In this document: positions 16,739 through 24,696 of the stretch, one piece after another
Position numbering within the stretch: the first letter of the stretch is position 1
Layout: each line of letters starts with the position of its first letter
From: Bog-756 sp963725395
Lineage (GTDB): Bacteria; Actinomycetota; Acidimicrobiia; Acidimicrobiales; RAAP-2
NCBI GenBank assembly: GCA_963725395.1
Contig: CAVRYH010000013.1
Span: forward strand, 124,001 to 188,000
Direction of reading: 5' to 3'
DNA length: 64,000 bases
Made by a program: the position numbers and the translations under genes
Notes under the pieces: model-generated
Database searches by the model: none
Told to the model about the DNA's origin: nothing
What the model saw: the letters and a program-made list of their open reading frames with translations, nothing else

Positions 16739-17404
16739 CTAGTCCTTCTTGATCTTCTTGACGGTGCCATAGCCCTTCTCCATCGCCGCCACGATGATGG
16801 CCTCGAAATCCTTGTCGGTCAGGACATGCGGGGTCCCTATCGAGGCGGCGCGCCAGTAGAGCTCGGCGAGCCATTCGAGGAGCTCGAGTCGTTCGACGGC
16901 CTCGCCCATCTTGGAGCCGTAGGCGATCGAGCCGTGGTTCTGCATCATCGCCGCATTGCGGCCTTTCAGTGCATCGAGGACGTTGTCGGCCAGCTCCTGG
17001 GATCCGAAGGTCGCATAGGGGGCGGTCCGGGGAGCCCCGCCCAGAGCCAGGCAGCTGTAGTGCAAGGGGGGCAACTCGTCATGGCAGCACGAGACCGCGG
17101 TCGATGCCATGGCGTGGGCGTGGGTGATGGCCAGGGCATTGGTCCCCTTGTAGATGCCGGTGTGGAGCGGCACCTCCGACGTAGGTGCCAGGTCGCCGTC
17201 CACGACCTCACCGTCTAGGTCGATGACCGTCACCATGGCGGCCGTCACGGTGCCCAGGTCCGCGCCGGTCGGGGTCACCGCCACCAGATCACCGTTCCGC
17301 GCCGAGATGTTCCCGGCCGTGCCGATCACGAGCCCCTCTTCGGCCAGGTGGCGGCTCGCACTCGCCACGGCTTCTCGTTCTTCTGCCAGGAGCAGTTCGC
17401 TCAT
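16739..17404 (-). CDS. Class II aldolase/adducin family protein (FucA-like)
   Basis: A 221-residue protein starting at ATG 17404 behind AGAGGAACTGAGA. It has the class II aldolase core: GLVIGTAGNISARNGD (phosphate/substrate loop), VTPTGADL, the acidic residue in PTSEVPLH, the metal-binding pair ITHAHAM and the third ligand in MMQNHGSIAYG. L-Fuculose-phosphate aldolase and sugar-phosphate isomerase/epimerases of this fold use a zinc bound by these three histidines. The C-terminus (KGYGTVKKIKKD) is basic. The true substrate is not evident. It lies directly upstream of the PhnZ-like gene and may be cotranscribed with it. Confidence 0.8.
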   Translation of the reverse strand: MSELLLAEEREAVASASRHLAEEGLVIGTAGNISARNGDLVAVTPTGADLGTVTAAMVTVIDLDGEVVDGDLAPTSEVPLHTGIYKGTNALAITHAHAMASTAVSCCHDELPPLHYSCLALGGAPRTAPYATFGSQELADNVLDALKGRNAAMMQNHGSIAYGSKMGEAVERLELLEWLAELYWRAASIGTPHVLTDKDFEAIIVAAMEKGYGTVKKIKKD

Positions 17405-17677
17405 TCTCAGTTCCTCTCGGGGTGTCGTACTCGGTCGATTCGAGATGGTCATGGTGACGGACGGCACGTCATATCGGGCCTTCCGATCCGGCGGCGAGTC
17501 ACCAGGCGCAGGGTCCATGCGAGGTGTGCCGGCAAATCACGTGCCCCGAACAATAGACAGTCGACGCGTCGAGGTGCACCGGCGCAGGTCGGAGGGGCCA
17601 CTGTGGGGCGCCCCGGGCCCGGAGCCGCCATGGCCGTGGGGCGTGGACCCGTGCGGCGACGTGGACGGGTGGTCCGA

Positions 17678-17700
17678 TAGGGTCGGTCCCGAACGGGACC
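17678..17700 (+). promoter_or_regulatory. Promoter hexamer followed by a start-site hairpin, P450 operon
   Basis: In the 355-base gap 17405-17759, TAGGGT (17678-17683) is followed at once by the perfect hairpin GGTCCC-GAAC-GGGACC (17685-17700). Transcription from this hexamer would start inside the hairpin and give a leader of about 70 bases before the TTG at 17760. Nothing else recognisable lies in this gap. Confidence 0.35.
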
Positions 17701-17759
17701 AAGGTCCGTGCCGTACCGGTCTCGATGGCGTGCCGGATCTCGATGAAAGGTGACGGGGG

Positions 17760-18350
17760 TTGGGAGCGGAGCAGACGGACGCCCCGGGCGATGGGCAGGA
17801 TGCTGGGGCGGGGGAGTTCCACAACCGGCTCGCCGCACTGGTCGGCAAGCCGGTCGGCTCGGGCACACCCTCGGTGGCCCCCGATCCGGTCAACCAGCCG
17901 ATGATCCGCCACTGGGCTGCGGCCTTCGAAGACGGCGATCCGGTCTACACCGACCCCGATTTCGCCGCGTCGTCCCGTTTCGGGGGGATCGTGGCGCCGC
18001 CGCTGATGCTCCAGACGTGGACGATGGCGACGCCGAAGATCACGGGCATCGCCGAGCGCGGCGGGTCGCCCGTCGAGACCGAGGGAGAAGGCCCCCTCGC
18101 GGTCTTCGACGAGGCGGGCTACGTGGGGACACTGGCGTCGAATTCGGAGTTCGACATCGTGCGCTACCTCCACCTCGGTGAGGTGGTGTCCGCATCGACC
18201 GTCATCGAATCGATCTCGGAGGAGAAGAGCACGCGACTCGGGTCCGGCTACTTCGTGACCTGGGCGACCACCTACGTCGACGGGGAGGGTGCCGTCGTCG
18301 GCCGGCAACGGTTCCGCATCCTCAAATTCAAACCGCCGGCATCACCATGA
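17760..18350 (+). CDS. FAS1-like/MaoC N-terminal-type dehydratase
   Basis: A 196-residue single-hotdog protein of the N-terminal MaoC-like (FAS1_DH_region) type: LVGKPVGSG, QPMIRHWAAAFEDGDPVYTD, FGGIVAPPLMLQTW, then FDIVRYLHLGEVVSASTVIE and GYFVTWATTYVDGEG. In such proteins this half usually pairs with a second hotdog carrying the catalytic Asp/His, as in the ChsH2-ChsH1 steroid enoyl-CoA hydratase. That second hotdog is the next gene, which overlaps it by ATGA. The start is a TTG behind AAAGGTG. The acyl-CoA substrate is unknown. Confidence 0.75.
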   Translation: MGAEQTDAPGDGQDAGAGEFHNRLAALVGKPVGSGTPSVAPDPVNQPMIRHWAAAFEDGDPVYTDPDFAASSRFGGIVAPPLMLQTWTMATPKITGIAERGGSPVETEGEGPLAVFDEAGYVGTLASNSEFDIVRYLHLGEVVSASTVIESISEEKSTRLGSGYFVTWATTYVDGEGAVVGRQRFRILKFKPPASP

Positions 18351-18805
18351 CCAGCGCGGGGCCGTGGCCCACCCTGGTCTGGTCGGACATCCGCGTCGGC
18401 GACCGATTGACGGACCTGGTGATCGACGTCACCGCCACCCGCATCGTGGCCGGGGCGATCGCCACCCGCGACTTCATGCCCGTGCACCACGACCGGGCCT
18501 ACGCCAATGCCCAGGGGGCGCCGGACATCTTCATGAACATCCTCTCCGACACCGGCTACTGCAGCCGCTTCCTCACCGACTGGGCGGGGCCCGACGCCAT
18601 GGTCCGGAGGATCGCCATCCGGCTCGGTGTGCCGCTGTTCCCCGGGTCGAGACTGACCTACAGCGGCTCGGTCACCGCCACCTACCGGTCCGGGTCTGAG
18701 GGCATCGTGGAGGTCGACCTGCGTGCCTCGACCGAGTTGGGTGACCACGTGACGGGGTCGGCCGTCCTCAGCCTGCCTCTGCCGGTGGAGGGCACTCCGA
18801 CGTGA
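18347..18805 (+). CDS. MaoC-family acyl dehydratase, catalytic-type hotdog
   Basis: A 152-residue MaoC-like hotdog domain. The hydratase-2 signature is RDFMPVHHDRAYANAQGAPD, with the Asp/His pair expected to protonate and deprotonate an enoyl-CoA. FMNILSDTGYCSRFLTDWAG and FPGSRLTYSGSVTATY follow. It begins inside the stop of the previous gene (ATGA) and its own stop overlaps the P450 start (GTGA), so the three proteins are made in step. The layout (two small hotdogs plus a P450) recalls the cholesterol side-chain genes of mycobacteria, but no acyl-CoA dehydrogenase or thiolase is present here. Confidence 0.75.
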   Translation: MTSAGPWPTLVWSDIRVGDRLTDLVIDVTATRIVAGAIATRDFMPVHHDRAYANAQGAPDIFMNILSDTGYCSRFLTDWAGPDAMVRRIAIRLGVPLFPGSRLTYSGSVTATYRSGSEGIVEVDLRASTELGDHVTGSAVLSLPLPVEGTPT

Positions 18806-19995
18806 CGTCCGACGGGCCACCCACCTTCGATCCCTCGGCCACGGACACCCATATCGATCCGTACCCCGTCTACCGTCGGCTGCGCGACGAGGATCCCGTG
18901 CACCGCGCCGCACGGGGATTCTGGGTGCTCTCACGATTCGAAGACGTCTATCGGGCGACGCTCGACACGGCGACGTTCTCATCGGCCCAGGGGCTGACCT
19001 TCGAGGACGACGAGATCGCCACGCTCGGGCTGAAGCCGACGCTGGTGATGATGGATCGTCCCCAGCACACCACGTTCCGGCGGATGATCAGCCGCAGTTT
19101 CACCCCGACCAGGGTCGCCCGTCTCGAGTCACTGATCCGTGCGTTCGTGAGACCTCGGGTGGCGATGCTGGCCGAGGCGGGTGAGGCCGACTTCGTCGAA
19201 CTGGTGGCCGGTCCCCTGCCGACGCTCGTCGTCGCCACCTACCTCGGGGTGCCCGAGGGCGACCGTGCCCAGTTCGATGCCTGGAGCGGTGCCATCGTGG
19301 AGGCCAACGCGGCCGGCGCCGTCATCAGCCGGGCCTCCGAGGCGGTGGCGGGCCTGTACGCGTACTTCACCGATCTGATCGGGTGGAGGCGGAAGCACGG
19401 GGGGGACGACATGCTCTCGGACCTGATCGAGGCGAGAGTCGACGGTCGCCCGCTCGGTCTCGATGAACTGCTCGGGTACTGCTTCGTCATGATCGCGGGA
19501 GGGAACGACACCACGACCGGCCTGCTGGGCGGGGCGGCTGTCCTGTTGAGCGAGCATCCCGGTCAGCGGGCCGAGCTCGTCGACGACCCCCGACGCATCG
19601 CCCCGGCCATTGAGGAGCTTCTCCGGATGACCAGTCCCGTCCAGGGGCTGTCCCGCACGGCGACGTGCCAGCTGACACTGCGCGGGGAGACCATCCGGGC
19701 CGGCGAGAAAGTTCACCTGCTCTACGGGTCCGCGAATCGTGACCCGCGGGAGTTCGGACCGACCTCCGAGGAGCTCGATCTCGGTCGCACCTTCCGCCGG
19801 ATGCTCAGTTTCGGCAATGGGCCGCACCACTGCATCGGTGCCGCGGCGGCGCGGCTCCAGGCCGGGGTCGCACTGGAGGAACTCCTGGCCGTCGCGCCCG
19901 GATTCAGCGTGGACGCTTCCCGGGCCCGTCTCGCTCCGGGACCGTTCGTGAGGCGGTACGAATGTCTGCCGATGGCGGCCGGTGTCGTCCGTTGA
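18802..19995 (+). CDS. Cytochrome P450
   Basis: A 397-residue soluble bacterial P450. Heme-binding loop FGNGPHHCIG with Cys344; I-helix AGGNDTTT at 232-239 (proton-delivery acid/Thr pair); ExxR motif EELLR around 271-275. The N-terminus has the usual IDPYPVYRRLRDEDPVH. It would need a ferredoxin and reductase, neither of which is adjacent (a ferredoxin at 47186-47611 is far off). It begins with GTG overlapping the MaoC stop. Substrate unknown; the operon context suggests hydroxylation linked to breakdown of a fatty or steroid-like acid, which is inference. Confidence 0.9.
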   Translation: MTSDGPPTFDPSATDTHIDPYPVYRRLRDEDPVHRAARGFWVLSRFEDVYRATLDTATFSSAQGLTFEDDEIATLGLKPTLVMMDRPQHTTFRRMISRSFTPTRVARLESLIRAFVRPRVAMLAEAGEADFVELVAGPLPTLVVATYLGVPEGDRAQFDAWSGAIVEANAAGAVISRASEAVAGLYAYFTDLIGWRRKHGGDDMLSDLIEARVDGRPLGLDELLGYCFVMIAGGNDTTTGLLGGAAVLLSEHPGQRAELVDDPRRIAPAIEELLRMTSPVQGLSRTATCQLTLRGETIRAGEKVHLLYGSANRDPREFGPTSEELDLGRTFRRMLSFGNGPHHCIGAAAARLQAGVALEELLAVAPGFSVDASRARLAPGPFVRRYECLPMAAGVVR

Positions 19996-20122
19996 CGTGG
20001 GCCCCCCGGGTCGCCCGGGCGCAGTGGAGGGGGCACGGGTTCGACTCCGGGACCGGCAGGGCACATGATGGGGCGGTGCCCCCCCCTTGCCCTGGTCTCG
20101 ACCCGGTCCCGTCTGGACCGTC

Positions 20123-20920
20123 GTGACGGCGAGACGCCAGCCGAGGCAGAGCCGCGAGGAACTGCGGGAGCTGCTCCTCGATACCGGTCGGAGCATCCTC
20201 TACGAGGACGGACTGGGCACCGGGGCCGAGGCTCTCACCTTCAAGCGGGTGTTCGACCGGGTCGAGGAGCGCAACGGGATCCGGATCACCAATGCATCGG
20301 TGATCCGGCGGGTCTGGGAGAACCAGGCCGAGTATCAGGCCGACGTCCTGGCCACGATCGCCGAGCATGCCAACGTCGAGGAGATCGACATCTCCGTGGA
20401 CGCCATCAGACCGATGCTGTCCGCCGTCGACCTCAGCACTCCCGCGTCCCGCCAGGCGGCCATGCGGGAGCTCTGCAGGGTGGGAGGTGAGGTCAACGCG
20501 CGGGCGGTGTCCAAGTCACGCTCTCTCCCCTTGTGGGTCGGAGTGTGGGCCCTGGCTGCCGTGGGTGAACCGCTCGACCACCGCTTGAAGATCGAAGACG
20601 CACTTCTCAAGGGGTATGACGCCTTCACGGGACGGATCGAGGAGATCGATGCGGCCATGACCGCCGCCCTCGGCTTCCGGGTGCGGGAGCCGTTCACGCT
20701 TCGCCAATTCGCCGTCGCCGTCGACCTGCTGGGTCAGGGATTCGGACTGCGCTCGCGGGTGGACCACTCGGTCAGGGACGTCATCGTGCGCCGCACCGGC
20801 CACGAGGGCGTGCCCCAGGAGTGGTCACTGTTCGCGGTGGCGTTCGAGGCACTGGTCCTGCAGTTCTTCGAGGTCGACCCCGACTGGTCTCCTGAGGGCC
20901 CGGCCGACGACCAGCCGTGA
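20123..20920 (+). CDS. TetR-like transcriptional regulator
   Basis: A 265-residue protein from GTG 20123. The first 75 residues (SREELRELLLDTGRSILYED to VIRRVWENQAEYQADVLATI) look like a TetR-type helix-turn-helix with an enlarged loop, and the rest is all-alpha as in ligand-binding TetR domains. The DNA-binding part is unusually long, so the family call is moderate. It follows the P450 operon by 127 bases on the same strand and is an obvious candidate regulator of it. A strong hairpin (20962-20992) follows its stop. Confidence 0.55.
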   Translation: MTARRQPRQSREELRELLLDTGRSILYEDGLGTGAEALTFKRVFDRVEERNGIRITNASVIRRVWENQAEYQADVLATIAEHANVEEIDISVDAIRPMLSAVDLSTPASRQAAMRELCRVGGEVNARAVSKSRSLPLWVGVWALAAVGEPLDHRLKIEDALLKGYDAFTGRIEEIDAAMTAALGFRVREPFTLRQFAVAVDLLGQGFGLRSRVDHSVRDVIVRRTGHEGVPQEWSLFAVAFEALVLQFFEVDPDWSPEGPADDQP

Positions 20921-20961
20921 CCGCAGGGTGGGGCCCCATGCACCCCGCCGATCGGCCACGC

Positions 20962-20992
20962 CCCGAGCGACCTTCGAAAGGTCGGGCTCGGG
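20962..20992 (+). terminator. Hairpin terminator after the TetR-like gene
   Basis: CCCGAGC-GACCTT-CGA-AAGGTC-G-GGCTCGGG folds as a 13-bp stem with a 2-base bulge and 3-base loop. It has no T-run, so it is a GC-type terminator or processing site. Confidence 0.55.
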
Positions 20993-21140
20993 TGCATGGC
21001 CATCGACTTCGCGGGATTCGCCGCCCATCGCGAGTATGAGGGATGCCGACCTTTGTTGCAACTCCCGATTGCAATTGTGGGCGGGAGCAGGCCGAACTCG
21101 TTCCTTCAGCCGCCGGGTCGTCCCGGCCGACGGTTGGTTC

Positions 21141-21146
21141 TACCCT
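21141..21146 (+). promoter_or_regulatory. Minus 10 hexamer TACCCT, leaderless promoter of the SRPBCC gene
   Basis: TACCCT, 6 bases, then GTG 21153. Confidence 0.55.
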
Positions 21147-21152
21147 GGAACC

Positions 21153-21629
21153 GTGACGGCTCCCGTGATCGTCTACCGGAGGGAATACCGGTTCGACGTG
21201 CCTCCGGACCAGTTGTGGGAGCAGATCGAACAGGTCGACCAGTTCGAACGATGGTGGCCGTGGCTGACCCACTTCAGACTCGACGGTAAAGGGCTGACGG
21301 AGGGGTCGGTGCTCCACGGGGTGGTCGCTCCTCCGCTGCCCTACCGCATGTGCATCGCCGTCGAGCTCGTCGATTGTGCACGCCCGTCGGCCATCGATGC
21401 CACGATCGACGGGGACCTCACCGGTGATGCCCAGCTTCGGCTCCTGGCGGAGTCGAAAGGGACAGTGGCAGAGGTCGCATGGACGGTCGAGATGCAGCAA
21501 CCGGCGATGCGGCTCGCCAGTCGATTCGGGCGGCCGCTCCTGCAGTGGGGCCACGATCGTGTGGTCGAGACCACGGTTGCTGGTTTCCGCAGGAGACTCA
21601 TGGCCGAGCTGAAGGCTGACTGCGACTGA
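21153..21629 (+). CDS. SRPBCC (START/polyketide cyclase-like) family protein
   Basis: A 158-residue ligand-binding-type protein. The N-terminal strand IVYRREYRFDVPPDQLWEQI and the following FERWWPWLTHF are the usual opening of the SRPBCC helix-grip fold. The middle has beta strands with GSVLHGVVAPPLPYRM. The long C-terminal helix (GHDRVVETTVAGFRRRL) closes the pocket. These proteins bind lipids or aromatic compounds, and some are cyclases. Nothing indicates the ligand. The leaderless signal fixes the GTG start. Confidence 0.75.
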   Translation: MTAPVIVYRREYRFDVPPDQLWEQIEQVDQFERWWPWLTHFRLDGKGLTEGSVLHGVVAPPLPYRMCIAVELVDCARPSAIDATIDGDLTGDAQLRLLAESKGTVAEVAWTVEMQQPAMRLASRFGRPLLQWGHDRVVETTVAGFRRRLMAELKADCD

Positions 21630-21739
21630 TGGCGTCTGGAAAACCTCAAGCAGTGGGCTCTGAGGCGGAGGACGGCACCGGACTCCCGTCAGCCCGCTAG
21701 CTGTAACGGAACCTCGGGGATGCTCGCCGAGTCCGCCGG

Positions 21740-23287
21740 CTATGGGTACGTCGGTGGTCGGTCCCGTGTCGAGCCAATGTCGATGGTGGGCCGAAGTCCC
21801 ACAGAGAGTGCCCGGACAGATGGCGCTATTCGGACAACGCCGTAAGAGATGACCAACACCGCCAAAAGTAGCCAGCAGACGATGGTCAGAACCGGTTCGG
21901 CCGCCCCGTAGTAGCGAACGCCCGGAAGGTCCGCAAAACAGGCAATAGCTGACAATGCGAGCAGGAGCCACAAGGTCCATGCCTCTGCGACCACAGCCAG
22001 GAATACGAATCCCCATGTCTCGTACCACGGCCACACGACTGGCCCCAGAATCACAAAAGCCAGAAGACTCCATCCGATCGCCTGCAGCGGCCCCACCCGA
22101 GATCGAAGTGCCAGGCCGACGGAAATCACTGCCGCCAATGCAACACCCATTGCACGGGTGGCCTGCACATAGGCCACCGAGTGCCCGCCGAGTCCGAGGC
22201 CGCGGGAGGCGTGGCTGAGAGCCAGTCCGACGGAGGTCACCGGGTCCACCCAAGAGACCACCACGCCCGGATCGCTGAGTCCATCGAGCCAGTGCCACCC
22301 GAGTCCTGAGGCCAGTCCGATCACAACCATCAGGGCCATTGCGATCAGGACCGCACCGGCAACGCGAAGAAGGCGCTGTCGGAAAGAATTGGCCTCATCG
22401 CTCCACCACCAACCGATGAACAGTGCTCCGATCAGGGCCGGTACCTTGACCTCAGCGGCCAGTGCGCAGAGGCCCAGTCCCACCAGGATGTGATTGCGCC
22501 GAGCTGCAGCACAGCCCACAACCAACAGTCCGAGCATCAATGCGTCGTTGTGGGCGCCTCCCAGAAGTACCAGCAGAACGAGCGGATTGAGGACGGCCAA
22601 GGCAAGGGCAAGCGCTGGGTCCCGCCCAACCGACCGGGCCAGAACCGGAACACCCCAGGCAATCAGCCCAACTCCGACCAGGGCAACCAATCGGAACCCG
22701 ACGATGGTGGCGACAACGTCATGATGTGCGAGTTGGACTATGCCCTCGGCAAGGCGCTCCCATGCCGGACCGTAGGGAGCGTGGGCGCTTTGCCAGATCG
22801 GGTCGACCAGCCGGAGATAGGGATTCGGGCCAAGGGCAGTTGGACCTTGGGCATAGGGATTGAGGCCCCGACTGATCATCTCGCCCTGGGCGGCGTAGCT
22901 GTATACGTCCCGACTGAACAGTGGGGGCATCACCAAGACGGGAACCGCCCAGGCGACGACCATCGCGGCAACGGATTTCACTGGAGTGGCTGGATTCCTG
23001 CGCAGGGTGCGAACACTCTCAAACCATGAGCCGATCATGAGGGCGACGCCGAGATACAAGATGATGACGCCGAGATAGGTGCCATCTTGCCCAGCACCCC
23101 CCGTCCGGCCTCCTAGACCGAAGAACCAAGCATCAGCCAGCTTTGACGTGAAGGGCGATCCGCTCTGGGTCACTCCGACGAGAACGCAGAGTGTTCCGAC
23201 GAAGCCCACAGTCCCTGATACCGACAGCGGTACCTGGCGAAGATAGGGACGGACCTCGGCTGCTGGAAGTGCTGGGGTCTCACCCAA
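21740..23287 (-). CDS. Polyprenol-phosphate-mannose-dependent alpha-(1,6)-mannosyltransferase (MptA/MptB type)
   Basis: A 515-residue integral membrane protein with about 12-13 hydrophobic segments. The extracytoplasmic loop after the second/third helix carries FSRDVYSYAAQGEMISRGLN then PYAQGP, the GT-C signature loop of MptA/MptB, which extend the alpha-1,6-mannan core of lipomannan using polyprenyl-phosphate mannose. PIWQSAHAPYGPAWERL and LLGGAHNDALMLGLLVV are further family blocks. G+C is lower (about 55-60%) than that of the neighbours. No other mannan gene is nearby. Start ATG 23287. Confidence 0.8.
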   Translation of the reverse strand: MGETPALPAAEVRPYLRQVPLSVSGTVGFVGTLCVLVGVTQSGSPFTSKLADAWFFGLGGRTGGAGQDGTYLGVIILYLGVALMIGSWFESVRTLRRNPATPVKSVAAMVVAWAVPVLVMPPLFSRDVYSYAAQGEMISRGLNPYAQGPTALGPNPYLRLVDPIWQSAHAPYGPAWERLAEGIVQLAHHDVVATIVGFRLVALVGVGLIAWGVPVLARSVGRDPALALALAVLNPLVLLVLLGGAHNDALMLGLLVVGCAAARRNHILVGLGLCALAAEVKVPALIGALFIGWWWSDEANSFRQRLLRVAGAVLIAMALMVVIGLASGLGWHWLDGLSDPGVVVSWVDPVTSVGLALSHASRGLGLGGHSVAYVQATRAMGVALAAVISVGLALRSRVGPLQAIGWSLLAFVILGPVVWPWYETWGFVFLAVVAEAWTLWLLLALSAIACFADLPGVRYYGAAEPVLTIVCWLLLAVLVISYGVVRIAPSVRALSVGLRPTIDIGSTRDRPPTYP

Positions 23288-23603
23288 TGCTGGAAGTCCG
23301 CCGAAAGGGACTGGGGTTACGGGCGCTGTCGATGGTGTCCGGTGCCTGCGTCAACACCGTCAAAACGTACCGTCTCACTGTCGGAGGCGTGGGTAATCAA
23401 GTGAGCGTCCCCCGGGGGGAGGAGTCTCCCCGAGCCGGATCATCCCGGGTCCCCGCGAACTCATCCGGGCGGATCGGCTGGCGAAGACCGGACGCCTTTC
23501 AACCCCTCCCCACGAGGAGCACTTGGAAGAGTGGGGATTCTGGCGGTAGTGAGTCCGACCGGTGGTCCATCGGGCGGCAGCTTGACCCGCCTCCCTCGCT
23601 GAG

Positions 23604-23648
23604 GCATAATCAACAAATAAGTTAATTAACGTACTATGTGAATACAAA
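23604..23648 (+). promoter_or_regulatory. AT-rich promoter/operator of the ArsR-SRPBCC operon
   Basis: In the 361-base gap 23288-23648, the last 45 bases are a sharp AT-rich island centred on the perfect 10-base palindrome GTTAATTAAC (23621-23630), flanked by ATAATCAACAAATAA and ACGTACTATG. ArsR-type repressors bind such AT-rich inverted repeats over the promoter, so self-repression is likely. Upstream in the same gap, TCCCCAC (23507-23513) can pair with GTGGGGA (23531-23537). Nothing else is recognised there. Confidence 0.5.
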
Positions 23649-23993
23649 ATGCCGCACGATCCGCTGAGTCAGACCTTCGCCGCCCTCGCAGATCCAACCC
23701 GTCGGGCCATCCTGGTCCGTTTGGCCCAAGGTGAAGCGACCGTGAACGAGCTCGCAGAGCCCTTCGACATCAGCCTGCAGGCCATATCCAGACACCTCAA
23801 GGTGCTCGAAACGGCCGGTTTGATCTCGCGGGGCCGGGATGCGCAGTACCGGCCCTGTCATTTCGAACCGGCGCCCCTGGACGCCGCCACTGACTGGATT
23901 GTGAAGAACCGACAGATCTGGACGGAGCGATTCGACCAGCTCGAGCTGCACCTGAAACGCATGACGAACAACGAGGAAAAGAGGCAACAATGA
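23649..23993 (+). CDS. ArsR-family winged-helix regulator
   Basis: A 114-residue ArsR/SmtB-type repressor: FAALADPTRRAILVRLAQGE, then the recognition helix region DISLQAISRHLKVLETAGLI and the wing SRGRDAQYRPCHF. It has no CVC or other metal-site cysteine motif, so it belongs to the non-metal branch that controls a neighbouring SRPBCC/AHSA1 gene. Its stop overlaps the start of that gene (ATGA). The DNA upstream has an AT-rich palindrome suitable as its operator. Confidence 0.9.
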   Translation: MPHDPLSQTFAALADPTRRAILVRLAQGEATVNELAEPFDISLQAISRHLKVLETAGLISRGRDAQYRPCHFEPAPLDAATDWIVKNRQIWTERFDQLELHLKRMTNNEEKRQQ

Positions 23994-24439
23994 GCGACGC
24001 ACCGTCTGAACTGGGTGAACTGACCATCACACGGATCTTCGAAGCCCGACCCGAGGTCGTCTTCGAATGCATGACCACGCCCGCACACCTGACCCACTTC
24101 TGGGGCCCGGCCGGCATGAGCACGCCGCTCGAGGGAATCACAGTCGAGCCACGTCCCGGCGGACGCTTTGAGACGGTGATGGTCAACGACGAAACCGGGG
24201 AGGAGTACCCGATCCGCGGTGTGTTCGTGGACTTCGATCCTCCCCGCACGCTCTCGTTCACCGAGGCTGGCGCCGAAGGCGGCATGACGACGGCCATCGC
24301 CTTCAACGATCTCGGCGACGGCCGAACGGAGACGGTCACCCACCAGACCAAAGTGCCTCCGATGCTGATGAGCCCTGAGGCCCAGGCCGGTCTTGAGACC
24401 AGCTTCGTCAAGATGGATGCCTACCTGGCGACCCTGTAG
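23990..24439 (+). CDS. SRPBCC/AHSA1 domain protein
   Basis: A 149-residue AHSA1-type protein: LTITRIFEARPEVVFECMTT, HLTHFWGPAGMS, PGGRFETVMVNDETGEEYP, then the C-terminal helix GLETSFVKMDAYLATL. In Gram-positives this type is nearly always the partner of an ArsR-type regulator, as here, and is translationally coupled to it. The ligand is unknown. G+C is slightly low, like the preceding gene. The 257 bases that follow hold no recognisable gene. Confidence 0.85.
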   Translation: MSDAPSELGELTITRIFEARPEVVFECMTTPAHLTHFWGPAGMSTPLEGITVEPRPGGRFETVMVNDETGEEYPIRGVFVDFDPPRTLSFTEAGAEGGMTTAIAFNDLGDGRTETVTHQTKVPPMLMSPEAQAGLETSFVKMDAYLATL

Positions 24440-24696
24440 GAGAGGCGTTGTCTGTCGAAGTATTCCCGAACCCCGCGACGTTGGGGTAGGCAGAACGGAC
24501 CGAATCCCCTGATAGCTCCTGTTCGTGGGCGTGAAGTCCTAGCCGCACTGTGGTCGAGCTGATCGTGTCCGGTTCCGCCGAAGCGTCGAGCCGAGCTTGA
24601 TGAACGCCGCGCCGTCGCCGTTCCCCGGGGCGGAAGGGAGCGAAGGCGGTCAGACGGAGGGCCGGCCGGTTGCCCGGGTGCCGCCAGTTGCGGCAT

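Noticed and set aside
20781..22298. Long minus-strand open frame of 505 codons
   Set aside because: It runs antisense to the TetR-like tail and SRPBCC gene and out of frame with the mannosyltransferase; composition is Arg/Pro/Gly-rich with no domain.
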